Shown: piece by piece, positions 12,701 through 22,200 of the stretch | How positions within the stretch are numbered: position 1 is the first letter of the stretch | Layout of the letters: the number at the start of each line of letters is the position of its first letter | Source of the DNA: Sebastes aleutianus | Lineage: Eukaryota > Chordata > Actinopteri > Perciformes > Sebastidae | Reading direction: 5' to 3' | Assembly (NCBI GenBank): GCA_916700875.1 | Contig: CAKAKS010000022.1 | Location: 10,469,013-10,533,012 of the forward strand | DNA length: 64,000 nucleotides | The notes under the pieces: model-generated | Database searches by the model: none | The model's input: the letters and a program-made list of their open reading frames with translations, nothing else | What the model was told of the DNA's origin: nothing | Made by a program: the position numbers and the translations under genes

Positions 12701-14295
12701 TCATATAGAAAACACACAATTTGATGCCAAAGTTAGAACAGTTTTGGTTATCAGATTTCTGTTTGTATACGTATAGTCACCATGACGTCACCCATTGGTT
12801 TGTGGACTACGGTTTTTGAAACCTCGAGTTCGGCATTTTTACCGTCGCTATCTTGTTTTTGTGACATGAGAGGTTGGAGCTAAGTACAACCGAACGCTGA
12901 ATAAGATCTACTCTTTGTCGTGCCAATACGACAGCACCGTTAGCAATACCCGAAAGTAAATGAGAAACTTGGATTTGGAATCACCTCTTGAGCAACACCA
13001 CCAGAGTGAACAACTTTTTGGTTTCATTTTACCTGTAAAAATTTGAAACGATTGCCAACAACAGTTGTATTCTGATTGGTCGCCATCCTGATATAATCAG
13101 GTACTGACCAGGACTATGAGGAGTGGTTGGCTCACGCTTCAGATGGAGGAGACTCGGAGAGGAACGGCTGTCTCTTGGGCGTCAAAGAGACCTACAGGAG
13201 GCTAAAGAAGCAGTCTGTGTGCAGAAATGGACGCAACTTTGTGGTGAGCAAGAAGCAAAGCCCCTGCCCGTGCACCAGAGAAGATTACTTATGGTACGTA
13301 TGGTACAGATATTATACCATAGAATCCCAAATTGTCATCTGAAACAGTTTTATCAGCATGTATGGGATCATGTTTTGGCACCAACAACTAAGACAGCATG
13401 GAGAAGCCATAACCTTTGCCCTTTTTCCACAGCGACTACGGTTACTACCGTCATGTGAACACCTCGGAGTGCGTGAGACAACACAGCGCCGCAAATAAAA
13501 CCTTGGAGCTCTGTCTGAACGGAGAGGAGGATGAGCTGCTGACGGCGGGGTAATAACGGCCACTCCTTTTTTGAAAATGAAGAGACACACCTCCCCGTAC
13601 ATGCATGCTCACACACACACTTCTGACTGCGTTTGCAGGTACCGCAAGGTCCCGAGTGATCAGTGCGAGGGAGGCTTCAGCCCTCTGCTCGCAATACAGA
13701 CAGTCATCAGACCCTGTGGGGTTAAAACCAGCCCTGCTCCACCTGCTAGGTCCTCATCTCCGGTCACACACTTTGACACACCGGTCAGTTGTTGCTCTAT
13801 TGAGTGTGTGTGTGTGTCAGTCGTTCATGATGCTTTTTAGGAATATAACAACTTGTGTGTATTTTTCCAGCGAGAGAGGCTGGTGTTGATCCTGGTGTGT
13901 GCAGGAGCAGGAGTCATCGTCCTGGTGGCTATCGTTTCCGCCGTCTTCGCTGTCAAGAGGGTGGTGTACAGAAACAGGTGACCTACACACACACATACAC
14001 ACATCTGTGCTGCATGTTACACCTTTATGCACCCAGCAGTAGCTGACCATTCTGGTGTCATGTCGCCCTCTGCAGTTCACCAGTGTATCGCTTCTCCAAC
14101 CTCCGGATTCAGGATGAAGAAAACAGCATCACAGCCGATCTTGAAAGCGCCACCAGCAGCAATGGCACGGTCTGCCAGCAGGAATCAGATGATGTATTTT
14201 CACTTTATTACGTTTTAAGATATTGTTTTTTGAGCTCAAAACCTGCATATACCAATACTTTTGTGTTCTTATTTCACCAGGATCTTATTGAATGA
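4786..14295 (+). CDS. sort1: Sortilin (VPS10-domain sorting receptor), 21 coding exons, 815 aa
   Basis: Sortilin is a type I membrane receptor that carries cargo such as neurotensin, proneurotrophins and lysosomal proteins between the Golgi, endosomes and plasma membrane. The joined exons encode a signal peptide (about 1-19), a propeptide with a furin-type RPRR site at 38-41, and a VPS10 beta-propeller. Its Asp boxes include STDAGATF, SLDFGAKW, SSDQGDTF, TSDDRGILF, SSDGGYNW and STDEGRCW. A membrane-proximal module (585-736) has exactly ten cysteines, the 10CC signature. One membrane span lies at about 740-764, followed by a tail of about 50 residues ending ESDDDLIE. The length is close to human sortilin (831 residues). 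The tail differs at known sorting motifs, which suggests a teleost duplicate such as sort1b, but which duplicate cannot be settled here. SorCS and SorLA are excluded by the absence of PKD, LDLR or FnIII modules. Confidence 0.96.
5230..5625 (+). repeat. LINE-like 3' tail in sort1 intron 1
   Basis: AT-rich sequence ends in 'aatctcgttgtatttaatac', then 'aatgacaataaag' and short TCTA repeats. This is the usual 3' end of L2-type LINEs in fishes. No reverse transcriptase frame remains. The family is assigned from the tail alone. Confidence 0.55.
7678..8209. other. sort1 intron 7, no feature seen
   Basis: A 532-nt AT-rich intron with no recognised repeat or exon. An open frame on the reverse strand (7961-8167) is AT-rich chance coding. 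Confidence 0.5.
8550..9196. repeat. sort1 intron 9 with CA-rich tract
   Basis: A 647-nt intron containing a short (AC)n near 8991-9008 and CA-rich sequence up to 9080. Nothing else was identified. Confidence 0.6.
9741..9795 (+). repeat. (AC)n microsatellite in sort1 intron 10
   Basis: An almost pure AC dinucleotide run of roughly 55 nt. A shorter (GT)n run follows at about 9865-9889, giving an inverted CA/TG pair within 150 nt. It is useful as a polymorphic marker; no other function is implied. Confidence 0.95.
10425..11010 (+). repeat. Dispersed repeat family C, copy 1 (sort1 intron 11)
   Basis: It runs from 'gaaaagtgaagccaatgctg' to 'acttcttctatacagtct'. The same word order occurs at 53780-54345 and, reversed, at 37622-38150, with a partial reversed copy at 12772-12905. 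It includes CCAGCAGGGGGCGAC at 10502-10516, which resembles the vertebrate CTCF motif. There is no open frame and no obvious terminal inverted repeat. I cannot classify it as SINE or MITE. Confidence 0.7.
11018..11419. other. Remainder of sort1 intron 11, no feature seen
   Basis: AT-rich intronic sequence between the family C copy and exon 12. No exon or repeat was recognised. Confidence 0.45.
12336..12771. other. First part of sort1 intron 15, no feature seen
   Basis: Unremarkable AT-rich intron with a poly-T run near 12525. No repeat was recognised before the family C fragment begins. Confidence 0.45.
12772..12905 (-). repeat. Partial family C copy 2, inverted (sort1 intron 15)
   Basis: It carries 'gacgtcacccattggtttgt' and 'ggagctaagtacaaccgaac', the reverse of the right-hand part of copy 1 at about 10845-10990. 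The element is truncated; the rest of the intron to 13100 shows only weak resemblance. Its orientation is opposite to copy 1 in the same transcript. Confidence 0.65.
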
Positions 14296-14765
14296 CACAC
14301 AACAACACATTTCTGTGGATATAATGAATATTCAAGATGATGGAGACCAGCTGTTCTGAAAAAGACTGCATTTTGTTGGACTTATCCCTGATATTTTTGA
14401 TATGGGAGCAACCCTTCGTGGCAAGTTGTGAGGATCTGAAAGGACACAGGAAGCATGAGAATGTCTTAATTTATTGAGCTTGCTTGATTTCGTTGCTTTG
14501 CTCTGCTTACTCCTTGATTTATTTGTACAGTATTTTTTATTTCTATTTCAATTTTACTCTGTGTTGCACCACCTTTTTACTTTCTGTTCAATGTGAAAAC
14601 AAACAAGACAATCCTACAAATGTGCATTTGTAAAAAAAAATAAAAAAAATAAAAAAATAAAATAAATAAATACTGAATATTATTATGTGTTTGTTACAGT
14701 TTAAAATTTGCCATAATAATGATTGGATTAAATGCACAATAAAGACACTGGTGGCGCTGTGACGT
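14296..14765 (+). other. sort1: sort1 3' UTR with poly(A) signal
   Basis: AT-rich sequence follows the stop codon. An A-rich run at about 14630-14672 contains AATAAA-like words, but the best-placed signal is AATAAA at 14738-14743 in 'gcacaataaagac'. Transcript ends are inferred. Confidence 0.6.
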
Positions 14766-15420
14766 CTCCTATCTACTATAAACTGAGAAGAAAAAGGAGG
14801 AAGTCGGTGTGACGAAAACAAAGATAGGTTATTAATAAGATGTCTCACTTGTGAAAAAATCTGCCCAATCTTGCAGAGTTAAAGAAAAATGCACAGAGAC
14901 CACTATACAGACTCAGTAGAGTTAGAGCTATTGCTAAATGATGTCCATAACATAACTCTATTATTACATTATTGAATTAGCCATGAGTTGAGTCCCATGT
15001 ATGGAGTCAGATCAGTCTCATATTAATGAATGCACACAGAAGGATTCCCAAATTTTGTGATTTATATATATAAATGACTCTCTCCACAAAAAAATATATT
15101 TCTGATGCACACACAAATATTTATTGTTTTAAATAAATGTAATAGAAATTCACAAATATATATATTTAAAAGTATTTGCAATTTTCCAAATTTTTCCAAA
15201 TAAGTATTTAAGTATTTCTAAGTATAATTTCCCATATCCCCCAAATGTAAAGAAATACACTTTAAAATTCGAAATATATATATCACTCCAAAAAATACTT
15301 CTGAATCCTATATTTCACAGTTGTGTATTTGTCTAGAAATGTGGCAGAAATTTTATAATTGGGTTCATTCTACATAAAGAGTATAATAATTTACATATTT
15401 CTATTTATTATTATTATTAT
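14766..15420. other. Intergenic AT-rich sequence
   Basis: Very AT-rich sequence between sort1 and fam3c with many ATATAT and TATTT words. No exon or classified element was seen. Confidence 0.5.
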
Positions 15421-15690
15421 TATTAGATAGATAGATAGATAGATAGATAGTAACTTTATTGATCCCGAGGGAAATTTCAGTTTCCAGCATCACAGGTCCA
15501 TAGTGCAAAACATGTTAGTAAAAGGGCAGTTAAAAGGTTAGTAGTGCAAAGTACAAAGTACAAAAAAATATACCAGATATAAAAATACAAGGAGATGAAG
15601 AAAACTGTTAAAAATGAATATAGTGCGGGGTAACTCCCGTAGCTTAGTCTATGAAAGTGCACTGTATGCATTATTATCTGTCCTGCATTA
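15421..15690 (-). mobile_element. (GATA)n followed by inverted LINE 3' tail
   Basis: Seven GATA-type repeats run into 'taactttattgatcccgagg', the common inverted 3' end of RTE/Rex3-like LINEs in teleosts. It continues with 'agtgcaaa' and 'aagtacaaag' words to about 15690. No coding remnant is visible. The family is assigned from the tail signature. Confidence 0.65.
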
Positions 15691-15729
15691 TTATTTGTCC
15701 CACCCCCCCCTCCCTAGAGAGATGGAGAG

Positions 15730-15830
15730 AATTTAATTATTATTATTATTATTATTATTAATAATATTTCTTTTTTCTTTTATTATTTTTTATTATTTTT
15801 TTATTATTTTTTATTTTTTATTTGTTCCTG
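15730..15830. repeat. (ATT)n / T-rich low-complexity tract
   Basis: A run of ATT triplets, then TTTATTATTTTT-type sequence. A simple repeat directly upstream of the fam3c 5' region. Confidence 0.85.
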
Positions 15831-15832
15831 CC

Positions 15833-15905
15833 AATCTACTACTCCACACTCCAGTCAAGTAGGTGGCAGTAATGCACCAAACACCAAAGAAGAAGAAGAA
15901 GAAAC
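15833..15905 (+). repeat. Dispersed repeat fragment ending in (GAA)n at the fam3c 5' end
   Basis: The words 'aggtggcagtaatgcacc', 'aacaccaaagaag' and then (AAG)n match a repeat common in fish genomes, with a GGTGGC-GTAATGCACC core and a GAAGAAGAAG tail. It lies immediately before the probable fam3c 5' exon. Confidence 0.6.
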
Positions 15906-16263
15906 AAACAAACAGGTCTGCCTGCTTGTTGGTCTTCGGTTTCTCCGACAGAGTGGAGCATCCTGCCGCCTCTTTCTCCCATCTCAGCTGTCATTACACC
16001 ACCATCATCTCTCTCTCTAGGAGGAAACACCGTGAACAACCACCAATTCTGGGTTACCGTGGCGACTAAAACAGGTAAGCAAAGGTGTGATCCGTTCACC
16101 AGAAAGGATACTTCTTAATGTCACTTCCTAAACTATTGTTACAATGTAATTAAAGGAGTTATCTCGGCGTCCTTTAGCAAACACAGAGCAGAGAGAGAGA
16201 GAGAGAGGAGGAAGTTACCCAGCAGACAGAGAGAGGAGTCAACGTAACGTAAAGGAGGATAAG
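15906..16263 (+). promoter_or_regulatory. fam3c: Likely fam3c promoter and 5' UTR, with a 5' UTR intron
   Basis: A strong donor ACAG|GTAAGC after 16074 and an acceptor CTTTAG ending at 16177 suggest a 103-nt intron within the 5' UTR. That would make a non-coding exon ending at 16074 and a second exon 16178-16279 holding the start codon at 16264. The second exon contains a (GA)n run and 'gtaacgtaaaggaggataag' just before ATG. Transcription start and exon use are inferred. Confidence 0.5.
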
Positions 16264-19200
16264 ATGGTCAGGGCTGGAGGTAAGTGTGTCTCCTTTTAAC
16301 AGTTAATTAGACATGTTTATGTAGTGTTTTATAATATGTCTGCTTCCTGTTTTGTCTTCCAGGTATATTGAAGTTGGCAGCACTCATCTTTGCATTCCTC
16401 CTGGCTGTGTTTCTGGCTTTCCAGCTGCTCGAGATCAACATGGACTTCAAGCTGGCCAGTGTGATCTGTGAGTTGCATTTCCTGCAAGATGAAACTCATA
16501 ATCCCCTCCAGCAGCAGCTGTACACATGCTTGTAAAGAGGAAACATGACACCTGGTTAACCAGTTATTGTGAAGGGGTATTCTGTAGTAATAATAGGCAA
16601 GGCAAGGCAGCTTTCTTTGTAGAGCACATTTCAGCAAAAGAGCAATTCAAAGTGCTTTACATAAACATTCAAAAACATTAAGACATAATTAAAACATTAA
16701 AGTGTAACAAAATATGAACCATCTAAATAGAAGGAAGTATAAAAATAGGAGCAGTATATACAGTATTGACAATAAACAGACTATTAAAAAAATTGTTAAA
16801 ATTTTTATTATTTGGTTCATTCTGAAAGCATAAAGAGAATAATAATTGATATATTTCTATTTATAATTATTATTATTATATAACTTAAATTATTTTATTT
16901 TATTTTTAATTTACATGCAAATTTACAATAACAAATACAAGCTACAAAAAGGAATACAAAACAACAACAACAAATAAATAATAAATAAAAAGGTGACATT
17001 TTTTATTTTATTTTTTTATTTTATTAGTTTATTTGACAGGGACAATACATAGGCATTGTTACACTTAATTAAAGTGCAACCGATGCAAGGTATATAGGAC
17101 TTCTAGCCATAGCTAATTTGCAGACCTTGTCCCTGGTTAGGTTTTTAAGAAGAAGGAAATAAATAAAAGTTATTGTGAAGGGGTATTTGGTAGTAATGAT
17201 TGACAAGCCAAGGCAGCTTTATTTGCATAGTACATTTCAGGGCAACAGGGCAATTCAAAGTGCTTTACATAAACATTCAAGAACATTGCGACAACAGTTA
17301 TAAAGGAAAGGAAAAGGAAAGTTTGAAGCTTTGATTTAAAAGAACTCAGAGTTGGAGCTGGTCCTGCAGGTTTTCTGGGAGCTTGTTCCAAATATTTGGT
17401 GCATAAAAACTGAACGCTGCTTCTGCATGTTTAGTTGTGACTCTGGGAACACTAAGCAGACCTGATTCAGATGAACCTGAGAAGTCTGGATGGTTCATAA
17501 CACAGCAGAAGATCAGAAATGTATTTTGGCCTTAAACCATTTAGTGCTTTGTAAACCAGCAGGATGATAGTATGGCTTGCCCCTTTTGTTGCCTCTATAG
17601 GTTGTGTTCACATTACAGAAACCAAATATGCTCATTGTCTGTCTTAGTAGAGGCGCAATACATCTGTTTGGATAGATACTTTATTTGTCCCCTGTTGGGG
17701 GATATTGGTTTGCAGCAAAGACAGAAAAACAACTCAAACACAGAAGACATCACTAGACCTACTCGTACCCATACTTTGCACATTGCAACATGCGCCAACA
17801 ACAACAAATAATGTGTAAGGGGGGAGTATAAAGACACATATGTGCACAAACATATTTGTACATACACATACACACATATATATATATATAAATAAACTGG
17901 GGAAAAAAGTTTGGAAACTTGTGTTTGGTGGATTATTTCTCTGTTTTTACAATGCTAACTGGCATTGTATTTTACATCGTTGGAAAGCCTGTTCATTTAC
18001 CTTCACAATGATGTCCAACTTGTAAGGATCATGCATTTGTGGGATGGGCAGCACAGCTAATTATGTGGGTAGCGCCCAAGAAACATTTGCCAAAATGCTC
18101 TGCCAATGGTAAACAGTGTATTGTCCTTGTGAATGTAAATAAACAGGCTTTCCAACGATGTAAAATACAACGCCAATTAGCATTGTAACAACAGAGAAAT
18201 AATCTACCAAACACAAGTTTCAGAATTTTTTTTCCCCAGTTTATATACGTACATACACGGAAGCACACGTGTTTACATTAATACATACAGTACAGACATT
18301 TAGGGAAGGGAACTTTCCGACAGAGCTGCATTTAAATGACGAATCACGAAAATCTCATTAAAACTTGTTTTGCTTTTCAGCGAGAGCCATGCCGGCGAAT
18401 GAAGCCCGTAAGTATGCTTAAATTATTATTATTATTATTATTTAATTTTTACCAGCTCTCTAGTTTTGCTTTGTTTTGTTTTGAAAATACCAATCCGATA
18501 CCAGTGTTTAATTAGGTAACACTTCATTTTACAGGTCTGCAAATTCCATGGTAATTAGGTGATAATTAGCAAGTATTTTAAATTTCTTTGGAATTATAAT
18601 TAATATTATTTATATATTATATTATATTCAAATTAAATTAAGTGTTACCTTTAATTAATAAGCCGTATGCCTCACTGTGTGGAAGTGACTGGTATCATTC
18701 TTTTATGTGTAAGGCGACATCACGTTAGACTTAAACATTGCTTTCCTAACTTTGTAAAAACAAAATGTGACCAATAAATACATAGATATACATTTATTTA
18801 ATTGTTCTTTATTATTAAAATAATAAATCGCACACCAGCAATTTGGTAAATAAATCTTCAAAAGGAACAGGAATTACAATTCAAGTGTTTTAATGCTGCA
18901 ACAAATTGGTCAAAAGTTAAAAACGGGACTTAAGATCCCAGTATATAGTGTGTTTTGTATACAAACATAAAATTGAATTGAATCGATCTGTCCCAGTATC
19001 GGTGCGTCCCTAGTTTTGATACGTGTTCTTCCCTTTCTCGCTAAACCAGTCGAAACAAGTACGGTAAGGTAAGGTCTATGTTTAGCTCCGTGCTTGGTAT
19101 TTAGAGAATGAACAGATTCCCTTTAGGTAGAATTCAAGTCGAACCACTTCTTTTGTCTGTGTCTGCTCCTGTTTGTGGATGTGTTATCGTACCACTTGTT

Positions 19201-22200
19201 ACCTGATACTGTGCTACCTGGTACTTGTTGTGTAAATGGAGATCTCTGTTCGCAGCGACAAAACCAGTCAGGCAAAAGTGTGGGCTGTCCAAGTCGTGTC
19301 CAGCCGGACACTTCGCCTTCAGGTTGGCGAGTGGAGCGGCCAGTGTGGTGGGGCCCAGGTTCTGCCTGGAGGACAAGTTGTAAGTGAACCTTTGCCAACA
19401 TGTCTGGGTTTTATTTGTCATGGTTGCTTTTGTTAGAAGAAACACCTCAGCTGGTGCTTGGTTTTAAATTGAATTGCTATTCATATAGATGTAGAATAAA
19501 GCATGAACAGAACTCACTGAAACATGGTGCCTTCAAATGGTGTCGTGTTTACCGCGTTCCACTAGAAGAGTCCATACGAGCGCCGCCCTCTTTTGGTATT
19601 CACGAGTGGAAAGTTTCTGAAAGCTCAGAGTTCACGAGAGGTGACGTGTTTGTTGACGTTGTCAGAAATGGCGGAGCCTATGGAAGTTAATTTTTCGGGA
19701 AATAATAATTTAATATATTGTCATTTTAGTCATATATTATTTTTCTTCATCATTTTATAATAGGTCTGAGGAAAATATTGATATTCCCAAACTGCCTCAC
19801 CTTTTTCCCCTGTCATTATGCTTTTGCATTTCCTGCATTATGTTACCCATTAGCTAGCTTTGCTAAATTGTTATCCTCTGTGGCTTCTAGACGCCGACAG
19901 TAACGTTAATATTGCAGCGGTGTTCTCACGACTTAACCACTTGAATGGCGAGCATATGTGTACACGACTTCCCATTTTTGAGGGGCACCAACAGTATAGC
20001 TCATGTTTGTGGTTTTCAGGAATGCATGGTTGTCATAGCAACTCATCTAGACATCCTTGAAGCGTTAAAGGCTAGATTCTTCTAGCTGTATTTCATAGCT
20101 CAGCAGCAGTCACCTTCATTTTTTGTTGAAAAATGCAGAATGTGGTGCCGAAATCCATTAGTCAGTTGACAGAAAATGAATCACGTCTTTTAATAATTGA
20201 TCACTACCTGGTTCACTACCTTGTGTTTTCTATATTGTCATTCATTGTGAGAAGTTATAGTTGTTAACAAATACATTCCTAATAATATAAAGTATAGTAT
20301 ATCCACACGGTGTTCGGTTCTCATTGTCCTCCTTTGTTGTGTTTTAGAATCATGAGCGCCGTGAAGAACAACGTTGGGAGAGGACTGAACATTGCCCTGA
20401 TTAATGGTAACGTTATCAGCCGGGAGTTCCACACCTTCAAGTCAATTTGATTAATATGATTATTAAGCAAGCTGCTGCTGATAGCAACATAATACTGCAG
20501 CAGTGTCACACTACAAGTGCTACTTATAGATTCACATTTTGTATTATTTCATATCCGAAACAAAGGTTTGACCCAAAATGTGCCATTCCTAGTGGTAAAC
20601 CTCAGATAAACAGCAACAAAAGACTACCGAGTTTGTACTTGTGTGTAATAAAAGATGTGTATGGGGATGTTACTTAGTTGATGGTTTTATATCATATTTG
20701 ATTTAAGGGATATTTTTCTCCTCACAGGGAAAACAGGGGATGTTATCAAGACAGACTTTTTTGATATGTGGGGAGGAGGTGAGTATCTTTCACAACCTTT
20801 TTGTTTTAGACATTAAAAAATATCCAGTATATACATTGAGTTAACCATGTGTTACCTCGTGCAGAGGTGGCTCCCTTTATTAAATTCCTGAAGGAAATTG
20901 AAGACGGGACAGTTGTGATGATCGCCTCGTTTGACGATCCCGCGACAAAGTAAGGACACAACATCCCCTCGCTCACCGCTACACTTTCTCTAATATTGGC
21001 CGTGGCCGTGAAATAATATCTGTCTGCTTTTGTTCCGTAGACTCAACGATGAAGCCAAGAAGCTGATTGCCGATCTGGGCAGCTCGGCTATCAGTAATTT
21101 GGGCTTCAGAGATAACTGGGTCTTTGTAGGAGGGAAAGGCATCAAGACCAAGAGTCCATTTGAGCAGGTAACACGAACCGCAAATGTTTACGTGTTAACA
21201 TCGAGTCACTTAAATGAAGTTTTACACAGCTTGTAAGCAAACAGCAAGTATCCTTGTCTTGTAAATATTTAAAGGAGCAGTGTGTAGCATTTTGGGGGAT
21301 CTATTTGCAGAAATGGAATAATATAATATGAAGTATCTTTGGTGTATAATCACCTGAAAATAAGAGTTGTGTTTTTGTGGCCTTAGAATGAGGCGTTTAT
21401 ATATCTACATACGGAGCAGGTCCTTTTCAAGGAGCCAACAAACAAGACTTTCAAGTGGGAGACTCGTGTTTGGGACCGGTGTTTTGTTTTGCAAGTTAGT
21501 GCCGTTTGTCTACATGTTTTGTAGTAACGGCTGTCACGTGTTTTCCGTACTGACGTAACTTGTTTCAGTACGTGTTTTACTTAGTTTACGTACTTATTTA
21601 AAAAAAAATGCTCCCCATCAAACTTCCCTAAAGAGTTCTCGCAACCTACATCAAACCTGTTTGGCGAGGTCAAAGGAACTTGATGGGGAGAATGTAGCAA
21701 TTGAAAGATGACACACCAGGTTCACACAAGGAAGGGCTCTTATCTAATTAGATCCGCATTCTATGTAAGATGTTCCTGTATATTCAGTAGGTGAAAGGGG
21801 AATAAAAAGGTATGTTGTGCTCGGGTCTGAAAGGGCGTTCAGACAGGAAACAGCCCCGTGTTAAAACGGTTGTGTCGAGAAGGTAACCCACAAATTGGGA
21901 AAACTTAAGCAAACTTGCAAAAACTCTTGTGAGACTCGAAGAACTATGCTTAACTTAAACCATTCAAGGTCAATGCCTGACCTTAACAAGAGTTTTGCAA
22001 CTTGTGGGTTACCTTCTAGACCTGCTAAAATATTGTAGGAGGGCTGTTTGGGGGAACCATTCATCTGACAGTAATGTAATTACTGTGTATGAAGACACAC
22101 AGGCCTTAAGTGTAAGCTTTAAACCAGAGAGCACTTCGGATTCACAAGCTGGTGTTTGTCATTCATCATTGTATGTATCTGATTGCAACACTAAACAGCC

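Larger units (their letters stand above)
4786..14295 (+). other. sort1: sort1 exon-intron structure
   Basis: Coding exons: 4786-5010, 5904-5966, 6222-6298, 6394-6490, 6967-7134, 7303-7376, 7631-7677, 8210-8346, 8466-8549, 9197-9257, 10095-10247, 11420-11517, 11612-11711, 11878-12052, 12142-12335, 13101-13293, 13433-13549, 13639-13783, 13871-13977, 14076-14193, 14281-14295. All introns are GT-AG and the reading frame is continuous across every junction (2448 nt including the stop). Exon 2 could also end at 5964, but 5966 keeps the frame. Exon 14 uses a weak GTACTG donor. Exon 18 uses GTCAGT, chosen because it precedes the exon encoding the membrane span in phase. The last coding exon adds only DLIE and the stop. 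Confidence 0.88.

Noticed and set aside
4786..14295. SorCS or SorLA instead of sortilin
   Set aside because: The protein goes from VPS10/10CC straight to the membrane span with no PKD, leucine-rich, LDLR or FnIII modules, and the length fits sortilin.
17840..18268. Two similar proteins encoded on opposite strands
   Set aside because: They are the two arms of one palindromic transposon read from each side.
19545..19685. Possible promoter and first exon of another gene inside a fam3c intron ('aatggcggagcctatgg')
   Set aside because: The frame ends within a few codons and no downstream exon is seen; more likely a dispersed repeat.
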